Of a DNA stretch of 64,000 nucleotides, positions 16,154 to 24,482 are shown piece after piece (positions within the stretch are counted from its first letter, which is position 1; each line of letters opens with the position of its first letter). The DNA comes from Shinella sp. CPCC 101442 (GTDB lineage: Bacteria; Pseudomonadota; Alphaproteobacteria; Rhizobiales; Rhizobiaceae), in contig NZ_JALIQS010000004.1 in assembly GCF_024704725.1 (NCBI RefSeq), positions 471,725 to 535,724 of the forward strand, given 5' to 3'. The position numbers and the translations under genes were made by a program. Under the pieces are notes generated by a model that had not been told where the DNA came from, did not search any database, and saw only the letters and a program-made list of their open reading frames with translations.

Positions 16154-17035
16154 GTGCAAAAGACCGTCTCTTCCGGCATTCTGCTGACGTCATTCGCCTA
16201 TTTCCTGTTTTCCGTGCAGGACGCCTCCGTCAAATGGCTCGTGGTGGCTCTGCCGGTCTGGCAGATCCTTTTTGTGCGCAGCGTCACGATCTTTTTGCTC
16301 TGTTTCGCCTTTGGCGGGCGCCCGATCCTTCGGGCCGCGCGTCATTCGCCCGTGCTGAAGCCGCTCTTCCTGCGCAATCTCCTGCTATTGGCCGCCTGGC
16401 TTTCCTACTATACGGCGGCGCGCGATCTCGGGCTCGCCGAATTGACGACGCTCTATTATGCCTCGCCGATCGTCATGACGATCCTTTCGGTGCCGATCCT
16501 CGGCGAGAAGGTGCCGGGCTACCGCTGGCTTGCCGTCGCGACCGGCTTCGTCGGTGTGGTGATCGCCTGCGGGGTCGCGGTCAAGGGGATCGAGCTGTCG
16601 CTGCCCGTCTATCTCGCCTTGCAGGCCGCCATCTTCTGGGCGATCGCGACGGTGCTTCTGCGCAAGACGGCGCTGCAGGAGCGCACACAGGTGCAAATGG
16701 TCATATCGAGCGGCCTGTTCGTCCTCTACACAGCGATGGTCGTGCCCTTTGTCTGGCAGCCGATATCGGCCCTCGACCTCGCGCTGATGGCTGGAACGGG
16801 CGTGCTTGCCGGCATCGGCCAGTTTGCACTGTTCGAGGGCATGCGCCGCGCGCCGGTTTCCGTGCTGGCGCCCTTTGAGTACACCTCGCTGGTCTGGGCT
16901 TTCGCGCTCGGCTATCTCATCTGGAGCGACGTGCCCGGCTCGAACGTCTTCGTCGGCGCGGTTCTGATCTTTTCCGCCGGCTTGATCATCATTGCCACTG
17001 AGCGGTTCGGAGGGCGTTTCCGGGTTCGCACATGA
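16154..17035 (+). CDS. EamA/DMT-family transporter
   Basis: 293 residues starting with GTG at 16154. Ten membrane helices lie in two EamA repeats. FSVQDASVKWLV in helix 1 parallels the FSLQDAISKHLG of its divergent neighbour, so the two are distant paralogues. LGEKVPGYRWLAVATGFVGV closes repeat one and WSDVPGSNVFVGAVLIFSAG closes repeat two. It probably exports an amino acid or related metabolite. The gap between the divergent genes contains no obvious operator beyond short inverted repeats. Confidence 0.87.
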   Translation: MQKTVSSGILLTSFAYFLFSVQDASVKWLVVALPVWQILFVRSVTIFLLCFAFGGRPILRAARHSPVLKPLFLRNLLLLAAWLSYYTAARDLGLAELTTLYYASPIVMTILSVPILGEKVPGYRWLAVATGFVGVVIACGVAVKGIELSLPVYLALQAAIFWAIATVLLRKTALQERTQVQMVISSGLFVLYTAMVVPFVWQPISALDLALMAGTGVLAGIGQFALFEGMRRAPVSVLAPFEYTSLVWAFALGYLIWSDVPGSNVFVGAVLIFSAGLIIIATERFGGRFRVRT

Positions 17036-17150
17036 GCGTTAAGGGGTGAAACAACCAAAAGATTCCCTGCTTTTCCGGCTTCGCCGGTTGCAAGCAGGCA
17101 CTGTAACGATATTGTCGCCGTCCTGTAGACGGCGCTAACCGGGGGGTGGA

Positions 17151-18647
17151 ATGCCGATATCGAACGCCGCATTCGTGCGCTCGACTATCATCCTGTTGAT
17201 TGCAGGCATGATCTCGTTGCTCGGCATTGTCGGCACGTCGCTTTGGCTCGTCAGCAAGGTGCAGACCTATTTTGCCGAGCTGGTCGATGTGCGCGAAGTG
17301 CGCAGCTCCGCCGCCGATCTGTTGTCCACGCTGAAAGACGCCGAGACGGGACAGCGCGGTTTCGTCATCACCGGAGAGGTGAGTTTCCGCGAGCCCTATG
17401 ACGACGCATTGAAGGCCGTGGCCGAACGGCAGCGGCTGCTTGGCGAAAAGGCTACCAGCTTCCCCGCCTATGCCGAGCGTATCCCCGAGATAAACCGCCT
17501 CGTTGCCGACAAACTCGCAGAGCTTGCCGAAACGGTTTTGGCTGTCGAAAGCGGGCAGGCGGCGAATGCCGTCACGCTCGTCAAGACCGACCGCGGCCGC
17601 CAGCTGATGGATCAGCTCCGTGACCAGATCGGTGACATCATGGCCGATGCGGATCGTCGTCTGGAAGCGGGCGTGATCGATACGCTGTGGTCGGCCGGCG
17701 CGCTCCGATGGACGACGATTATCGGGGCGATTGCCATCATCGGCGTCATGGGTGGAGCAGCCATGGTCGTTGCGCAATATACCCGTGATGTTCTTGTCGC
17801 CCGTCGCGAGGTCGAGACGCTGAACGCCACGCTGGAAAAGCGCGTCGATGAGCGGACGGAGGAGCTGATCCGCGCCAACCAGGAAGTCCAGCGCTTCGCC
17901 TATATCGTCACCCACGACCTGCGCGCGCCCCTCGTCAACATCATGGGCTTTACCAGCGAGCTGCAAGCCTCGCTCTCCGCCATCCAGGGCTACGTGCTGG
18001 CCGATGAAAAGCCGCCGAGCGTGGACGATATCCTCGAGGCACGCCGTGCCGTTTCCGAGGACCTGCCGGAGGCGATCGGCTTCATCCGCTCCTCCACCAA
18101 GAAGATGGACGGGCTGATCAACGCCATCCTGAAGATCTCGCGCGACGGGCGACGCGAACTCAAGATCGAACGCGTGGATATCAAGGCGCTCGTCGAGACA
18201 GGGGCTGCCGCGCTCACCCATCAGGTCAGCGAATCCGATGGCGAGATCACCATCGACGAAAAACTGCCGACCGTCATTTCCGACCGGCTGTCGCTCGAGC
18301 AGGTGTTCGGCAACCTGTTCGACAATGCCATCAAGTATCAAGCGCCGGATCGGCCGCTGCGCATTTCCGTCAAGGCGCGCAATGCGGGCCGGGCCGGCTT
18401 CACTATCGAGTTCACCGACAATGGCCGCGGCATCGCGCCGGAGGACCACGAGCGGGTCTTTGAACTGTTCCGCCGCTCCGGTGCACAGGACATGCCCGGC
18501 GAAGGTATCGGCCTGGCACATGTGCGTTCACTGATGCGCAATCTTGGCGGTGATATTGTCGTTAGATCCGAACTCGGGCAGGGGACGACCTTCGTGCTTC
18601 GTCTGCCGCCCGACCTCAGCAAAGTTGTCAGGAGTATGCAGGCATGA
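17151..18647 (+). CDS. CHASE3-domain sensor histidine kinase
   Basis: A 498-residue membrane kinase. A first membrane segment lies near residues 10-33. A periplasmic CHASE3 domain follows (AETGQRGFVITGEVSFREPY) to about 180, then a second membrane segment at about 183-210. A coiled coil (VETLNATLEKRVDERTEELI) leads to HisKA with H255 in THDLRAPLVNIMGF. The ATPase domain shows NLFDNAIKY, DNGRGIAPED and GEGIGLAHV. Its stop overlaps the next start by 4 nt, giving a translationally coupled operon with the response regulator. The signal sensed is unknown. Confidence 0.92.
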   Translation: MPISNAAFVRSTIILLIAGMISLLGIVGTSLWLVSKVQTYFAELVDVREVRSSAADLLSTLKDAETGQRGFVITGEVSFREPYDDALKAVAERQRLLGEKATSFPAYAERIPEINRLVADKLAELAETVLAVESGQAANAVTLVKTDRGRQLMDQLRDQIGDIMADADRRLEAGVIDTLWSAGALRWTTIIGAIAIIGVMGGAAMVVAQYTRDVLVARREVETLNATLEKRVDERTEELIRANQEVQRFAYIVTHDLRAPLVNIMGFTSELQASLSAIQGYVLADEKPPSVDDILEARRAVSEDLPEAIGFIRSSTKKMDGLINAILKISRDGRRELKIERVDIKALVETGAAALTHQVSESDGEITIDEKLPTVISDRLSLEQVFGNLFDNAIKYQAPDRPLRISVKARNAGRAGFTIEFTDNGRGIAPEDHERVFELFRRSGAQDMPGEGIGLAHVRSLMRNLGGDIVVRSELGQGTTFVLRLPPDLSKVVRSMQA

Positions 18648-19090
18648 ACGGACTGGGCAAGGAAGTCACAATAGTCATGATCGAGGACGATGAGGGCCAT
18701 GCGCGCCTCATCGAAAAGAACATTCGCCGCGCCGGCGTGCACAACGAGGTCGTACCCTTCACCAACGGCACGGAAGCGCTCGATTTCGTGCTCGGCAAGG
18801 ATCGCTCGGGTCTCGCCAGCGCCGGCAGGTTCCTGCTGATCCTGCTCGATCTCAACCTGCCGGACATGTCGGGCATCGACATCCTGCAGAAGATCAAGAC
18901 CAACACCCACACCAAGCGCCTGCCGGTGGTCATCCTGACGACGACGGATGACGAGCGGGAAATCCAGCGCTGCTACGATCTCGGCGCCAATGTCTACATC
19001 ACCAAGCCGGTCGAATACGAAAGCTTTGCGCATGCGATCCGCCAGCTCGGCCTGTTCTTCTCCGTGATCCAGATTCCCGAGACGCAGTAA
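18644..19090 (+). CDS. Single-domain response regulator (Rcp1-like)
   Basis: 148 residues made of one receiver domain. The acidic pocket is IEDDEGH, the phosphoacceptor is D69 in LLDLNLPDMSG, and the switch residues lie in ILTTTDD and the conserved lysine in YITKPVEY. The length and the TTTDDE...CYDLGAN segment are typical of the Rcp1 group, which pairs with CHASE3 or phytochrome kinases. There is no output domain, so it should relay phosphate or bind another protein. It overlaps the kinase gene by 4 nt and directly abuts the next gene. Confidence 0.92.
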   Translation: MNGLGKEVTIVMIEDDEGHARLIEKNIRRAGVHNEVVPFTNGTEALDFVLGKDRSGLASAGRFLLILLDLNLPDMSGIDILQKIKTNTHTKRLPVVILTTTDDEREIQRCYDLGANVYITKPVEYESFAHAIRQLGLFFSVIQIPETQ

Positions 19091-20146
19091 ATGAAGGAAG
19101 GCCCCGTCCGCATCCTCTATATCGACGACGACCCGATTCTTGCCCGGCTTGCGGAGCGCGCGCTCGGCCGCCTCGGTTATGAGGTGTCGCATGCGGAGGA
19201 TGTGGAACGCGGCCGCACGCTTTTTGCAGAGGGCGGTTTCGATACCGTTGTGCTCGACCATTTCCTGAAATCCGGTACCGGCCTTGCCTTTCTTCGGGAG
19301 CTTGCCGATGCGCCGGGTGCGGTTCCTGTCGTCTATGTGACGGGATCGAGCGATGCGCAGGTCGCCGTCGAGGCCCTGAAGGCCGGTGCGGCGGATTATG
19401 TCATCAAGTCTGTCGGCGACGACTTCATGCCGCTGCTCGCCAACGCGCTCGGCCAGGCACTGGAGAATGCGGAACTGAAGCGTGCGAAGCTGAGGGCCGA
19501 GCAGGAAATCCGCGACGCCAAGGAGCGGGCCGAAGTGCTGCTCACCGAAGTGAACCACCGTGTCGGCAATTCGCTGGCGCTCGTCGCCGCCCTGATCCGG
19601 TTGCAGATGTCGAGCGCGTCCAACGAGGCGGTGAAGGGGGCGCTCGCTGAAACGCAGGCCCGTATCACCGCGATCGCCGGCATCCATCGGCGACTCTACA
19701 CGTCCGAAGATGTGCGCAATGTCGATATGGGCGCCTATCTCGGCACGCTGCTGTCCGAACTCGACACCTCCCTGCAGGGGCAGGGCCGCAATGTGCGCCT
19801 CAACCGTGTGCTGGAGCCGCTGCACGTGCCGACCGACCGCGCCGTCTCGCTCGGGGTCATCGTGACGGAGCTCGTCACCAACGCCTTCAAATACGCCTAT
19901 GGCGAGGCCGGCGGCGAGGTGCGCGTCGGCTTTACCCGTCTCGATCCTGACAGCGCACTGCTCTTCGTGGAGGACGACGGCATCGGCTGGCGCGGTGAAG
20001 GCCCCGTACGGGGCACGGGCCTCGGCACCAAGATCATCGGCGCGATGGCCTCCAGCCTCGGTGCCAAGCTTGATTATGCCAGCCGTGTCGCGGGTACGCG
20101 GGCGGAACTGCTGGTGCGGATGACAGACGCAGCGCGGCTGGCGTAA
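19091..20146 (+). CDS. Receiver plus HisKA_2-type histidine kinase
   Basis: 351 residues, cytoplasmic. The receiver domain at about 1-125 has IDDDPIL and D56 in [13 protein letters not shown] short coiled coil leads to a HisKA_2 domain with H156 in [20 protein letters not shown]. The ATPase domain follows with [21 protein letters not shown] and GTGLGTKI. This is the inverted order of a hybrid kinase: a receiver controlling a kinase. The gene begins one base after the upstream stop. With its two neighbours it forms a likely relay whose final output is not encoded here. Confidence 0.92.
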   Translation: MKEGPVRILYIDDDPILARLAERALGRLGYEVSHAEDVERGRTLFAEGGFDTVVLDHFLKSGTGLAFLRELADAPGAVPVVYVTGSSDAQVAVEALKAGAADYVIKSVGDDFMPLLANALGQALENAELKRAKLRAEQEIRDAKERAEVLLTEVNHRVGNSLALVAALIRLQMSSASNEAVKGALAETQARITAIAGIHRRLYTSEDVRNVDMGAYLGTLLSELDTSLQGQGRNVRLNRVLEPLHVPTDRAVSLGVIVTELVTNAFKYAYGEAGGEVRVGFTRLDPDSALLFVEDDGIGWRGEGPVRGTGLGTKIIGAMASSLGAKLDYASRVAGTRAELLVRMTDAARLA

Positions 20147-20211
20147 GCGCACACCATTCCGCAGCTTATCCATCTCACACCATCGCAACCCGCACAGCGT
20201 AGCGAAGCGAC

Positions 20212-20240
20212 AAAAAACCCGGACGCAGGGACATCCGGGT
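20212..20240 (-). terminator. Rho-independent terminator of the small secreted protein gene
   Basis: On the minus strand ACCCGGA pairs with TCCGGGT around a 10-nt loop and is followed by six T residues. It lies 27 bp past the stop of the gene at 20268-20444. The same hairpin lies 70 bp after the kinase gene on the other strand. Confidence 0.75.
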
Positions 20241-20267
20241 CTTCGGGGAGGTCGATGAAGCCAGGGA

Positions 20268-20444
20268 TCAGCGGCAGACCTTGATGCGCTTGATGATCAC
20301 ATTGCCGTAGTAGTCGTAGGACTTGATCTTCTTGATGAAGCAATAGGGCTGATAATCGTCGCTGTAGTAGCCGGCCTGCGAGGGGGCGGCGAAGGAGACG
20401 GCGGCGACGAGGGCGACAGTGGCGGAAACGATGATCTTGCGCAT
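20268..20444 (-). CDS. Small secreted tyrosine-rich protein
   Basis: A 58-residue protein. MRKIIVSATVALVAAVSFAA forms a signal peptide with likely cleavage after SQA. The mature part of about 34 residues is rich in Tyr, Lys and Ile (GYYSDDYQPYCF, SYDYYGNVIIKRIKVCR) and has two cysteines that could form a disulphide. A good ribosome-binding site (CAGGAGAG) precedes the ATG and a strong terminator follows. I do not recognise a family with certainty; similar small periplasmic proteins exist in rhizobia. Function unknown. Confidence 0.7.
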   Translation of the reverse strand: MRKIIVSATVALVAAVSFAAPSQAGYYSDDYQPYCFIKKIKSYDYYGNVIIKRIKVCR

Positions 20445-20604
20445 GGGTCTCTCCTGATCGATTTAGGATGAGTCTCTCTCATCCAGCGATCGGAAGGTCG
20501 CATATCCTCTCACGGTCTCGCTGTTCCCGATGGAACAGGAAACGGCAAAAGGGGGGGCATGTTCGGGGATATCGTCCGTATCGCGAGCCATCAGGCCCGG
20601 ATGG

Positions 20605-20829
20605 TCACGCCTTTTTGGCGGCCGGGGTACGTTTGGTTTTGGCAGCCGGCCGGGCCGGTTCTTCGGCAGGCTCCTGCTGGAGGCGCAGTTCGCGCAGCCG
20701 TGCAGTCTTCTTTTCGCGTGCAGTGGCTTCCGAAGCGATGATGGTACGGGCCGTCTCATCCGTCGCTGCAGCCTTGTCACGGGCCGAAAGCTTGACGGGG
20801 TTGAAGAATTCTTCCTTGGTCGCGGTCAT
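20605..20829 (-). CDS. Small charged hypothetical protein
   Basis: 74 residues starting at MTATKEEFFNPVKL, chosen because AAAGGAGAG precedes this ATG. The product is predicted to be soluble and mostly helical, with alternating Lys, Glu and Ala (ASEATAREKKTARLRELRLQ), and ends in a basic AAKTKRTPAAKKA tail. The tail recalls nucleic-acid-binding proteins. Its position beside bS21 and CspA-type genes suggests a growth or stress role, which is inference. No known family assigned. Confidence 0.6.
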   Translation of the reverse strand: MTATKEEFFNPVKLSARDKAAATDETARTIIASEATAREKKTARLRELRLQQEPAEEPARPAAKTKRTPAAKKA

Positions 20830-20901
20830 GATCTCTCCTTTCATGGAGCGATAGCCGGATAGGCGGGCCGGGCAGCATCATGCCGCCCGGCGCCGAAAAC
20901 C

Positions 20902-21138
20902 CTACCGAGTGCGCACGGCCTTCTTGGGGGCCGGCAGCAGGCCTTCGCGCTGCATCTGCTTGCGTGCAAGCTTGCGCTGGCGACGAATGGCCTCGGCCTT
21001 CTCGCGGACCCGCTTTTCCGACGGCTTTTCGAACGCGCTGCGCGCCTTCATTTCGCGGAAAACGCCTTCGCGCTGCAATTTCTTCTTCAGGACGCGCAGC
21101 GCCTGATCGACATTGTTATCTCTGACGAGAACCTGCAA
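20902..21138 (-). CDS. rpsU: 30S ribosomal protein bS21
   Basis: 78 residues from a TTG start at 21138, preceded by AAGGA; no ATG lies at the family start. The sequence [40 protein letters not shown] and [15 protein letters not shown] is a clear bS21 with the alphaproteobacterial C-terminal extension. bS21 sits on the small-subunit platform near the anti-Shine-Dalgarno region and helps mRNA binding. Alphaproteobacteria often carry more than one copy, and those near cold-shock genes tend to be regulated separately. Confidence 0.93.
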   Translation of the reverse strand: MQVLVRDNNVDQALRVLKKKLQREGVFREMKARSAFEKPSEKRVREKAEAIRRQRKLARKQMQREGLLPAPKKAVRTR

Positions 21139-21212
21139 GTGATGTCCTTTCTCTCGCGGCCTATGCCGCATTCAGGGGCAAAAATTCGAATTCATGATCT
21201 GGCTAGGCCGCA

Positions 21213-21503
21213 TCACTTCCCATTACGGGTGGTCAGCGGTTTTAGCCAGGGGCTTCCATTTCCGGGAACGGAAGCCGCTACGGTCTTGCGTGACGATGGT
21301 GCGGCGGTCTCATCGGCGTCGATATCGCTTTGCACGATCCGCCGCTCGAAGTTCTCGCCTTCAAGCCGCACGCGATACTGCACCTCGCCATGGTCCGCCG
21401 GCAAAACGCCAACGATACGGCAGGTGCGTTCGCCTGAAGCCTGACGCAACAGGCCAGCCTTTATCACGACACGATCGCCAATGGCATAGGTTTTTCGGCT
21501 CAT
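21213..21503 (-). CDS. Hypothetical protein, small beta-barrel-like
   Basis: 96 residues starting MSRKTYAIGDRVVIKAGLLR. The central part (CRIVGVLPADHGEVQYRVRL) followed by NFERRIVQSDI reads like an SH3-like or small beta-barrel module, as in proteins that handle RNA or translation. An upstream AGGAGAATGCC supports the start. The C-terminal 30 residues are low complexity. It lies between the bS21 gene and the cold-shock gene in the same direction. Conserved in rhizobia as far as I recall, with no known function. Confidence 0.65.
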   Translation of the reverse strand: MSRKTYAIGDRVVIKAGLLRQASGERTCRIVGVLPADHGEVQYRVRLEGENFERRIVQSDIDADETAAPSSRKTVAASVPGNGSPWLKPLTTRNGK

Positions 21504-21550
21504 GGCATTCTCCTTTGCGGAGTTTCCGCCAAGCTAACGCTTTGTCTTAC

Positions 21551-21594
21551 GCAATTCCGAACCCAACCACGCTCAAGCATCGTTGCTGGAATTG
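21551..21594. repeat. Rhizobial intergenic palindromic repeat, copy 1
   Basis: GCAATTCC at 21551 and GGAATTGT at 21587 face each other across about 28 nt. The outer arms and the TTGCTGGAATTG end match the copy at 57374-57414 and the abundant GCAATTCC...GGAATTGC element that I recall from Rhizobium and Agrobacterium intergenic DNA. This copy is partly degenerate. It lies 44 bp downstream of the cold-shock terminator. Confidence 0.5.
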
Positions 21595-21606
21595 TTTACC
21601 GGAAAC

Positions 21607-21631
21607 AAAAAGGCCGGGCGTTACCCCGACC
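21607..21631 (-). terminator. Rho-independent terminator after cold-shock gene
   Basis: On the minus strand GGTCGGG pairs with CCCGGCC (one G-T pair) around a six-nt loop and is followed by TTTTTG. It lies 65 bp past the stop of the cold-shock gene and should isolate it from the genes beyond. Confidence 0.7.
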
Positions 21632-21695
21632 TCTCCCTGTCATTCGAACTCGACGCTGCCAGTACATCCGTGGTCAGCGAGGAGGAACGACAATC

Positions 21696-21905
21696 TTATG
21701 CGGCGCGAAGGTTGTCGGCCGAGTTCTTGCCGGACTTGCGGTCGCGGACGATCTCGTAGCTGATCTTCTGGCCTTCGTTCAGCGAGCCCATGCCCGAGCG
21801 TTCGACAGCCGAGATGTGCACGAAAACGTCGGTCGAACCGTCGTCAGGCTGAATGAAGCCGAAGCCCTTGGTGCTGTTGAACCACTTTACGACGCCTGTG
21901 TTCAT
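21696..21905 (-). CDS. Cold-shock protein, CspA family
   Basis: 69 residues starting [23 protein letters not shown]1 (KGFGFIQ) and RNP2 (VFVHIS) are both present, so the protein should bind single-stranded RNA or DNA as an RNA chaperone. The C-terminal half ([20 protein letters not shown]) matches the CSD barrel. A good ribosome-binding site (GGAAAGGATATC) precedes it. The leader upstream is long and AT-rich, typical for cold-regulated csp genes. Several csp paralogues usually occur per genome. Confidence 0.95.
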   Translation of the reverse strand: MNTGVVKWFNSTKGFGFIQPDDGSTDVFVHISAVERSGMGSLNEGQKISYEIVRDRKSGKNSADNLRAA

Positions 21906-22192
21906 AACGATATCCTTTCCATCACTAGTTTAAGCGGACGATGTTTTGTCCGTTATTGATCGATCTTGAAAGGAAATCTGACGGAGCCTAGTGGCTCATA
22001 GACAAAGGTCGCAAGCAATTTTCGATAGGCTCTATATAAAGTTTATTTTGAAAAACGCAATGGTTGGCGAAAAATTTTCTGAAAACGCTCGGTGGAAGTG
22101 CCCGAAAATACGAGGTTCTACCGGTTTTCATCCCGTTTGATTTGTCGCTCCGGGTATTTCTATTTTTCACGCCGCAGCTTGAATTGAAACCG
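21906..22192. other. Long AT-rich leader and promoter region of the cold-shock gene
   Basis: The stretch between the cold-shock start codon and the fadB terminator carries no convincing gene. It is clearly more AT-rich than its surroundings (for example TATATAAAGTTTATTTTG). It probably contains the promoter and a long 5' untranslated region on the minus strand. I could not define a -10/-35 pair with confidence. Two short open frames here overlap each other on opposite strands and lack ribosome-binding sites. Confidence 0.4.
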
Positions 22193-22217
22193 AAAAGGGC
22201 GGCCCGAAGACCGCCCC
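22193..22217 (-). terminator. Rho-independent terminator of the fad genes
   Basis: On the minus strand GGGCGG pairs with CCGCCC around an eight-nt loop and is followed by TTTTC. It lies 26 bp after the stop of the fadB-like gene and should end the fadE-fadA-fadB transcript. Confidence 0.75.
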
Positions 22218-22242
22218 TTGCCTGTATCTGCGATGCGCCGGT

Positions 22243-24453
22243 TCAGGCCGCCTTCTTGGTCTCGGGGGCGAAGCGGCCGTAGAAGGTCTCACCCTTCGCG
22301 GCCATGTCCTTCAGAAGGGCCGTCGGCTGGAAGTGGCTGCCGTATTTGGCGGCGAGCTTTTCGCAGAGCGCCACGAAGGTTTTGACACCCATGCCGTCGA
22401 TATAGGACAGCGTGCCGCCGGTGTAGGGCGCGAAGCCGAAGCCGAGGATGGAGCCGACATCGGCCTCACGCGGATCGGTGACGATGCCCTCTTCCATGGT
22501 GCGGGCGGCTTCCAGCGCGATGGTGACGAGCAGGCGCTCCTTGATCACCTTGATATCGACATCGTCCGCCTTCTGCTGCGGGTAGAGGTCCTTCAGGCCC
22601 GGCCACAGCTTTTTCTTGGCCGGCTTCGGCGGGTAGTCGTAAAAACCCTTGCCGGCCTTGCGGCCAAGGCGACCTTCGCCTTCCACCAGCCTGGTCACCA
22701 GCTCCATGTGGCGCGGATCGACGGACTGCGGACCAAGGTCCGCGATGGAGGCCTTGAAGATCTTGTAGGACAGATCGACGGCGACCTCGTCGTTGAGCGA
22801 CAGCGGGCCGACCGGCATGCCGGCCATCTTGGCGGCATTCTCGATCATCGCCGGCGGCACGCCCTCGATCAGCATGTCATAGGCTTCGGCCATGTAGCGG
22901 AAGACGCAGCGGTTGACGTAGAAGCCGCGCGTGTCGTTGACAACGATCGGCGTCTTCTTGATGGCGGCGACATAGTCGAGCGCGGTGGCAAGCGCCTTGT
23001 CGCCCGTCTCCTTGCCGAGAATGACTTCCACCAGCATCATCTTGTCGACCGGCGAGAAGAAGTGGATGCCGATGAACTGGTTCGGACGCTTCGAGTTCTT
23101 GGCAAGGCCGGTGATCGGCAGCGTCGAGGTGTTGGAGGCGAAGATGGCGTCTTCGCGCAGCACGGCCTCGATCTTCTCGGTGACCTCCTTCTTGACATTG
23201 CGGTCCTCGAAGACGGCCTCGATGACGAGATCGGCATCGGCGAGGTTGGCATAATCCGGCGTCGGCGTGATCAGGGAGAGCAGCTTCTCGCCGTCCTCTT
23301 TCGACAGACGGCCCTTGCCGATGGCGCCGGTGACGAGGCCCTCGGAATGGGCCTTGCCCTTGTCGGCGGCCTCCTGGTCGCGGTCAACAAGCACGACCGG
23401 AATGCCGGCAGCGGCAGTGACATAGGCGATGGAGGCGCCCATGAAGCCGGCGCCGACAACGGCGACCTTCCTGATCTCCGACTTCGGAACGCCGGCCGGG
23501 CGGCGCGCACCCTTGCCGAGCTCCTGCATGGAGATGAACAGCGACCGGATCATCGAGAAGGCTTCGGTCGTCTGGAGGATGTGCGTGAAGTAGCGCTGCT
23601 CGATCTTCAGGCCCGTCTCGAAGGGCACCTGAAGGCCTTCATAGACGCATTTGAGGATGGCGAGCGCGCCCGGATAATTGCCGGCGGTTTCGCGGCGCAA
23701 GATGGCGGGGGCAGCCGGCCAGAGCTGGGCGGAAGCGGGCGTCCAGATGCCGCCGCCGGGGGCTTTGAAACCCTTTTCGTCCCATGGCTGGACGGGCTTC
23801 AGGCCGTCCTTGATGAGCTGCTTGGCAGCCGGGATGAGCTGGTCGGGCTCGACCACCTGATGCAGGAGGTTCATTGCCTTGGCGCGGGCGGCCGTCAGCG
23901 ACGAGCCGGTCGTCATCATCTGGAGAGCGTCCTGCGCATTGGCAAGGCGCGGCACGCGCTGGGTACCGCCAGCGCCCGGGAAGATGCCGACCTTGACTTC
24001 CGGAAGCGCGATCTTGACGGACTTGGCATTCGAAGCGACGCGGCCGTGGCAGGCGAGCGACATTTCGAAGGCGCCGCCCATGCAGGTGCCGTTGATGGCG
24101 GAAACCCACGGCTTGCCGCAGGTTTCGAGCTTGCGGAACAGCCAGGTCATGCGGCCGGTGGCTTCAAACAGCTTTTCGACGGCGGTCGACGGGTCGGTCG
24201 CCTTCGCGTCCTTCAGGAGGTCGAAGCTCGCTTTGATCATGGAGAGATCGGCACCGCCGGAGAAGGAGGATTTTCCAGAGGTGATGACCACGCCCTTGAC
24301 GGTGCTGTCTGCCACCACCTGGTCGATGATCTTGTCCAGTTCGTCCATCACCTCGATGGTGAAGACGTTCATCGACTTGTCGGGCATGTCCCAGGTGACC
24401 AGCGCAATGCCGTCGGCGTCGGTCTCGATGGTGAAATTCTTGTATGCGCTCAT
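22243..24453 (-). CDS. fadB: Fatty-acid oxidation alpha subunit: enoyl-CoA hydratase / 3-hydroxyacyl-CoA dehydrogenase
   Basis: 736 residues with two enzymes in one chain. The N-terminal crotonase domain (about 1-200) has the oxyanion-hole motifs SSFSGGADLSM and NGTCMGGAFEMSLACHGR. The NAD-binding domain starts at about residue 328 with VAVVGAGFMGASIAYV. NTSTLPITGLA and IGIHFFSPVDKM carry the catalytic His-Glu region, and NDTRGFYVNRCVFRY begins the C-terminal helical part. It performs the hydration and NAD-linked oxidation steps of beta-oxidation and works with the thiolase encoded upstream. FadJ would be an equally valid name. It is the last gene of the fad block. Confidence 0.93.
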   Translation of the reverse strand: MSAYKNFTIETDADGIALVTWDMPDKSMNVFTIEVMDELDKIIDQVVADSTVKGVVITSGKSSFSGGADLSMIKASFDLLKDAKATDPSTAVEKLFEATGRMTWLFRKLETCGKPWVSAINGTCMGGAFEMSLACHGRVASNAKSVKIALPEVKVGIFPGAGGTQRVPRLANAQDALQMMTTGSSLTAARAKAMNLLHQVVEPDQLIPAAKQLIKDGLKPVQPWDEKGFKAPGGGIWTPASAQLWPAAPAILRRETAGNYPGALAILKCVYEGLQVPFETGLKIEQRYFTHILQTTEAFSMIRSLFISMQELGKGARRPAGVPKSEIRKVAVVGAGFMGASIAYVTAAAGIPVVLVDRDQEAADKGKAHSEGLVTGAIGKGRLSKEDGEKLLSLITPTPDYANLADADLVIEAVFEDRNVKKEVTEKIEAVLREDAIFASNTSTLPITGLAKNSKRPNQFIGIHFFSPVDKMMLVEVILGKETGDKALATALDYVAAIKKTPIVVNDTRGFYVNRCVFRYMAEAYDMLIEGVPPAMIENAAKMAGMPVGPLSLNDEVAVDLSYKIFKASIADLGPQSVDPRHMELVTRLVEGEGRLGRKAGKGFYDYPPKPAKKKLWPGLKDLYPQQKADDVDIKVIKERLLVTIALEAARTMEEGIVTDPREADVGSILGFGFAPYTGGTLSYIDGMGVKTFVALCEKLAAKYGSHFQPTALLKDMAAKGETFYGRFAPETKKAA

Positions 24454-24482
24454 GGTTTTCTCCCCCTCGGTAGAGAATGGGC

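Noticed and set aside
18338..20188. 616-codon minus-strand frame across three signalling genes
   Set aside because: It crosses three clear genes of the other strand and has no motif of its own.
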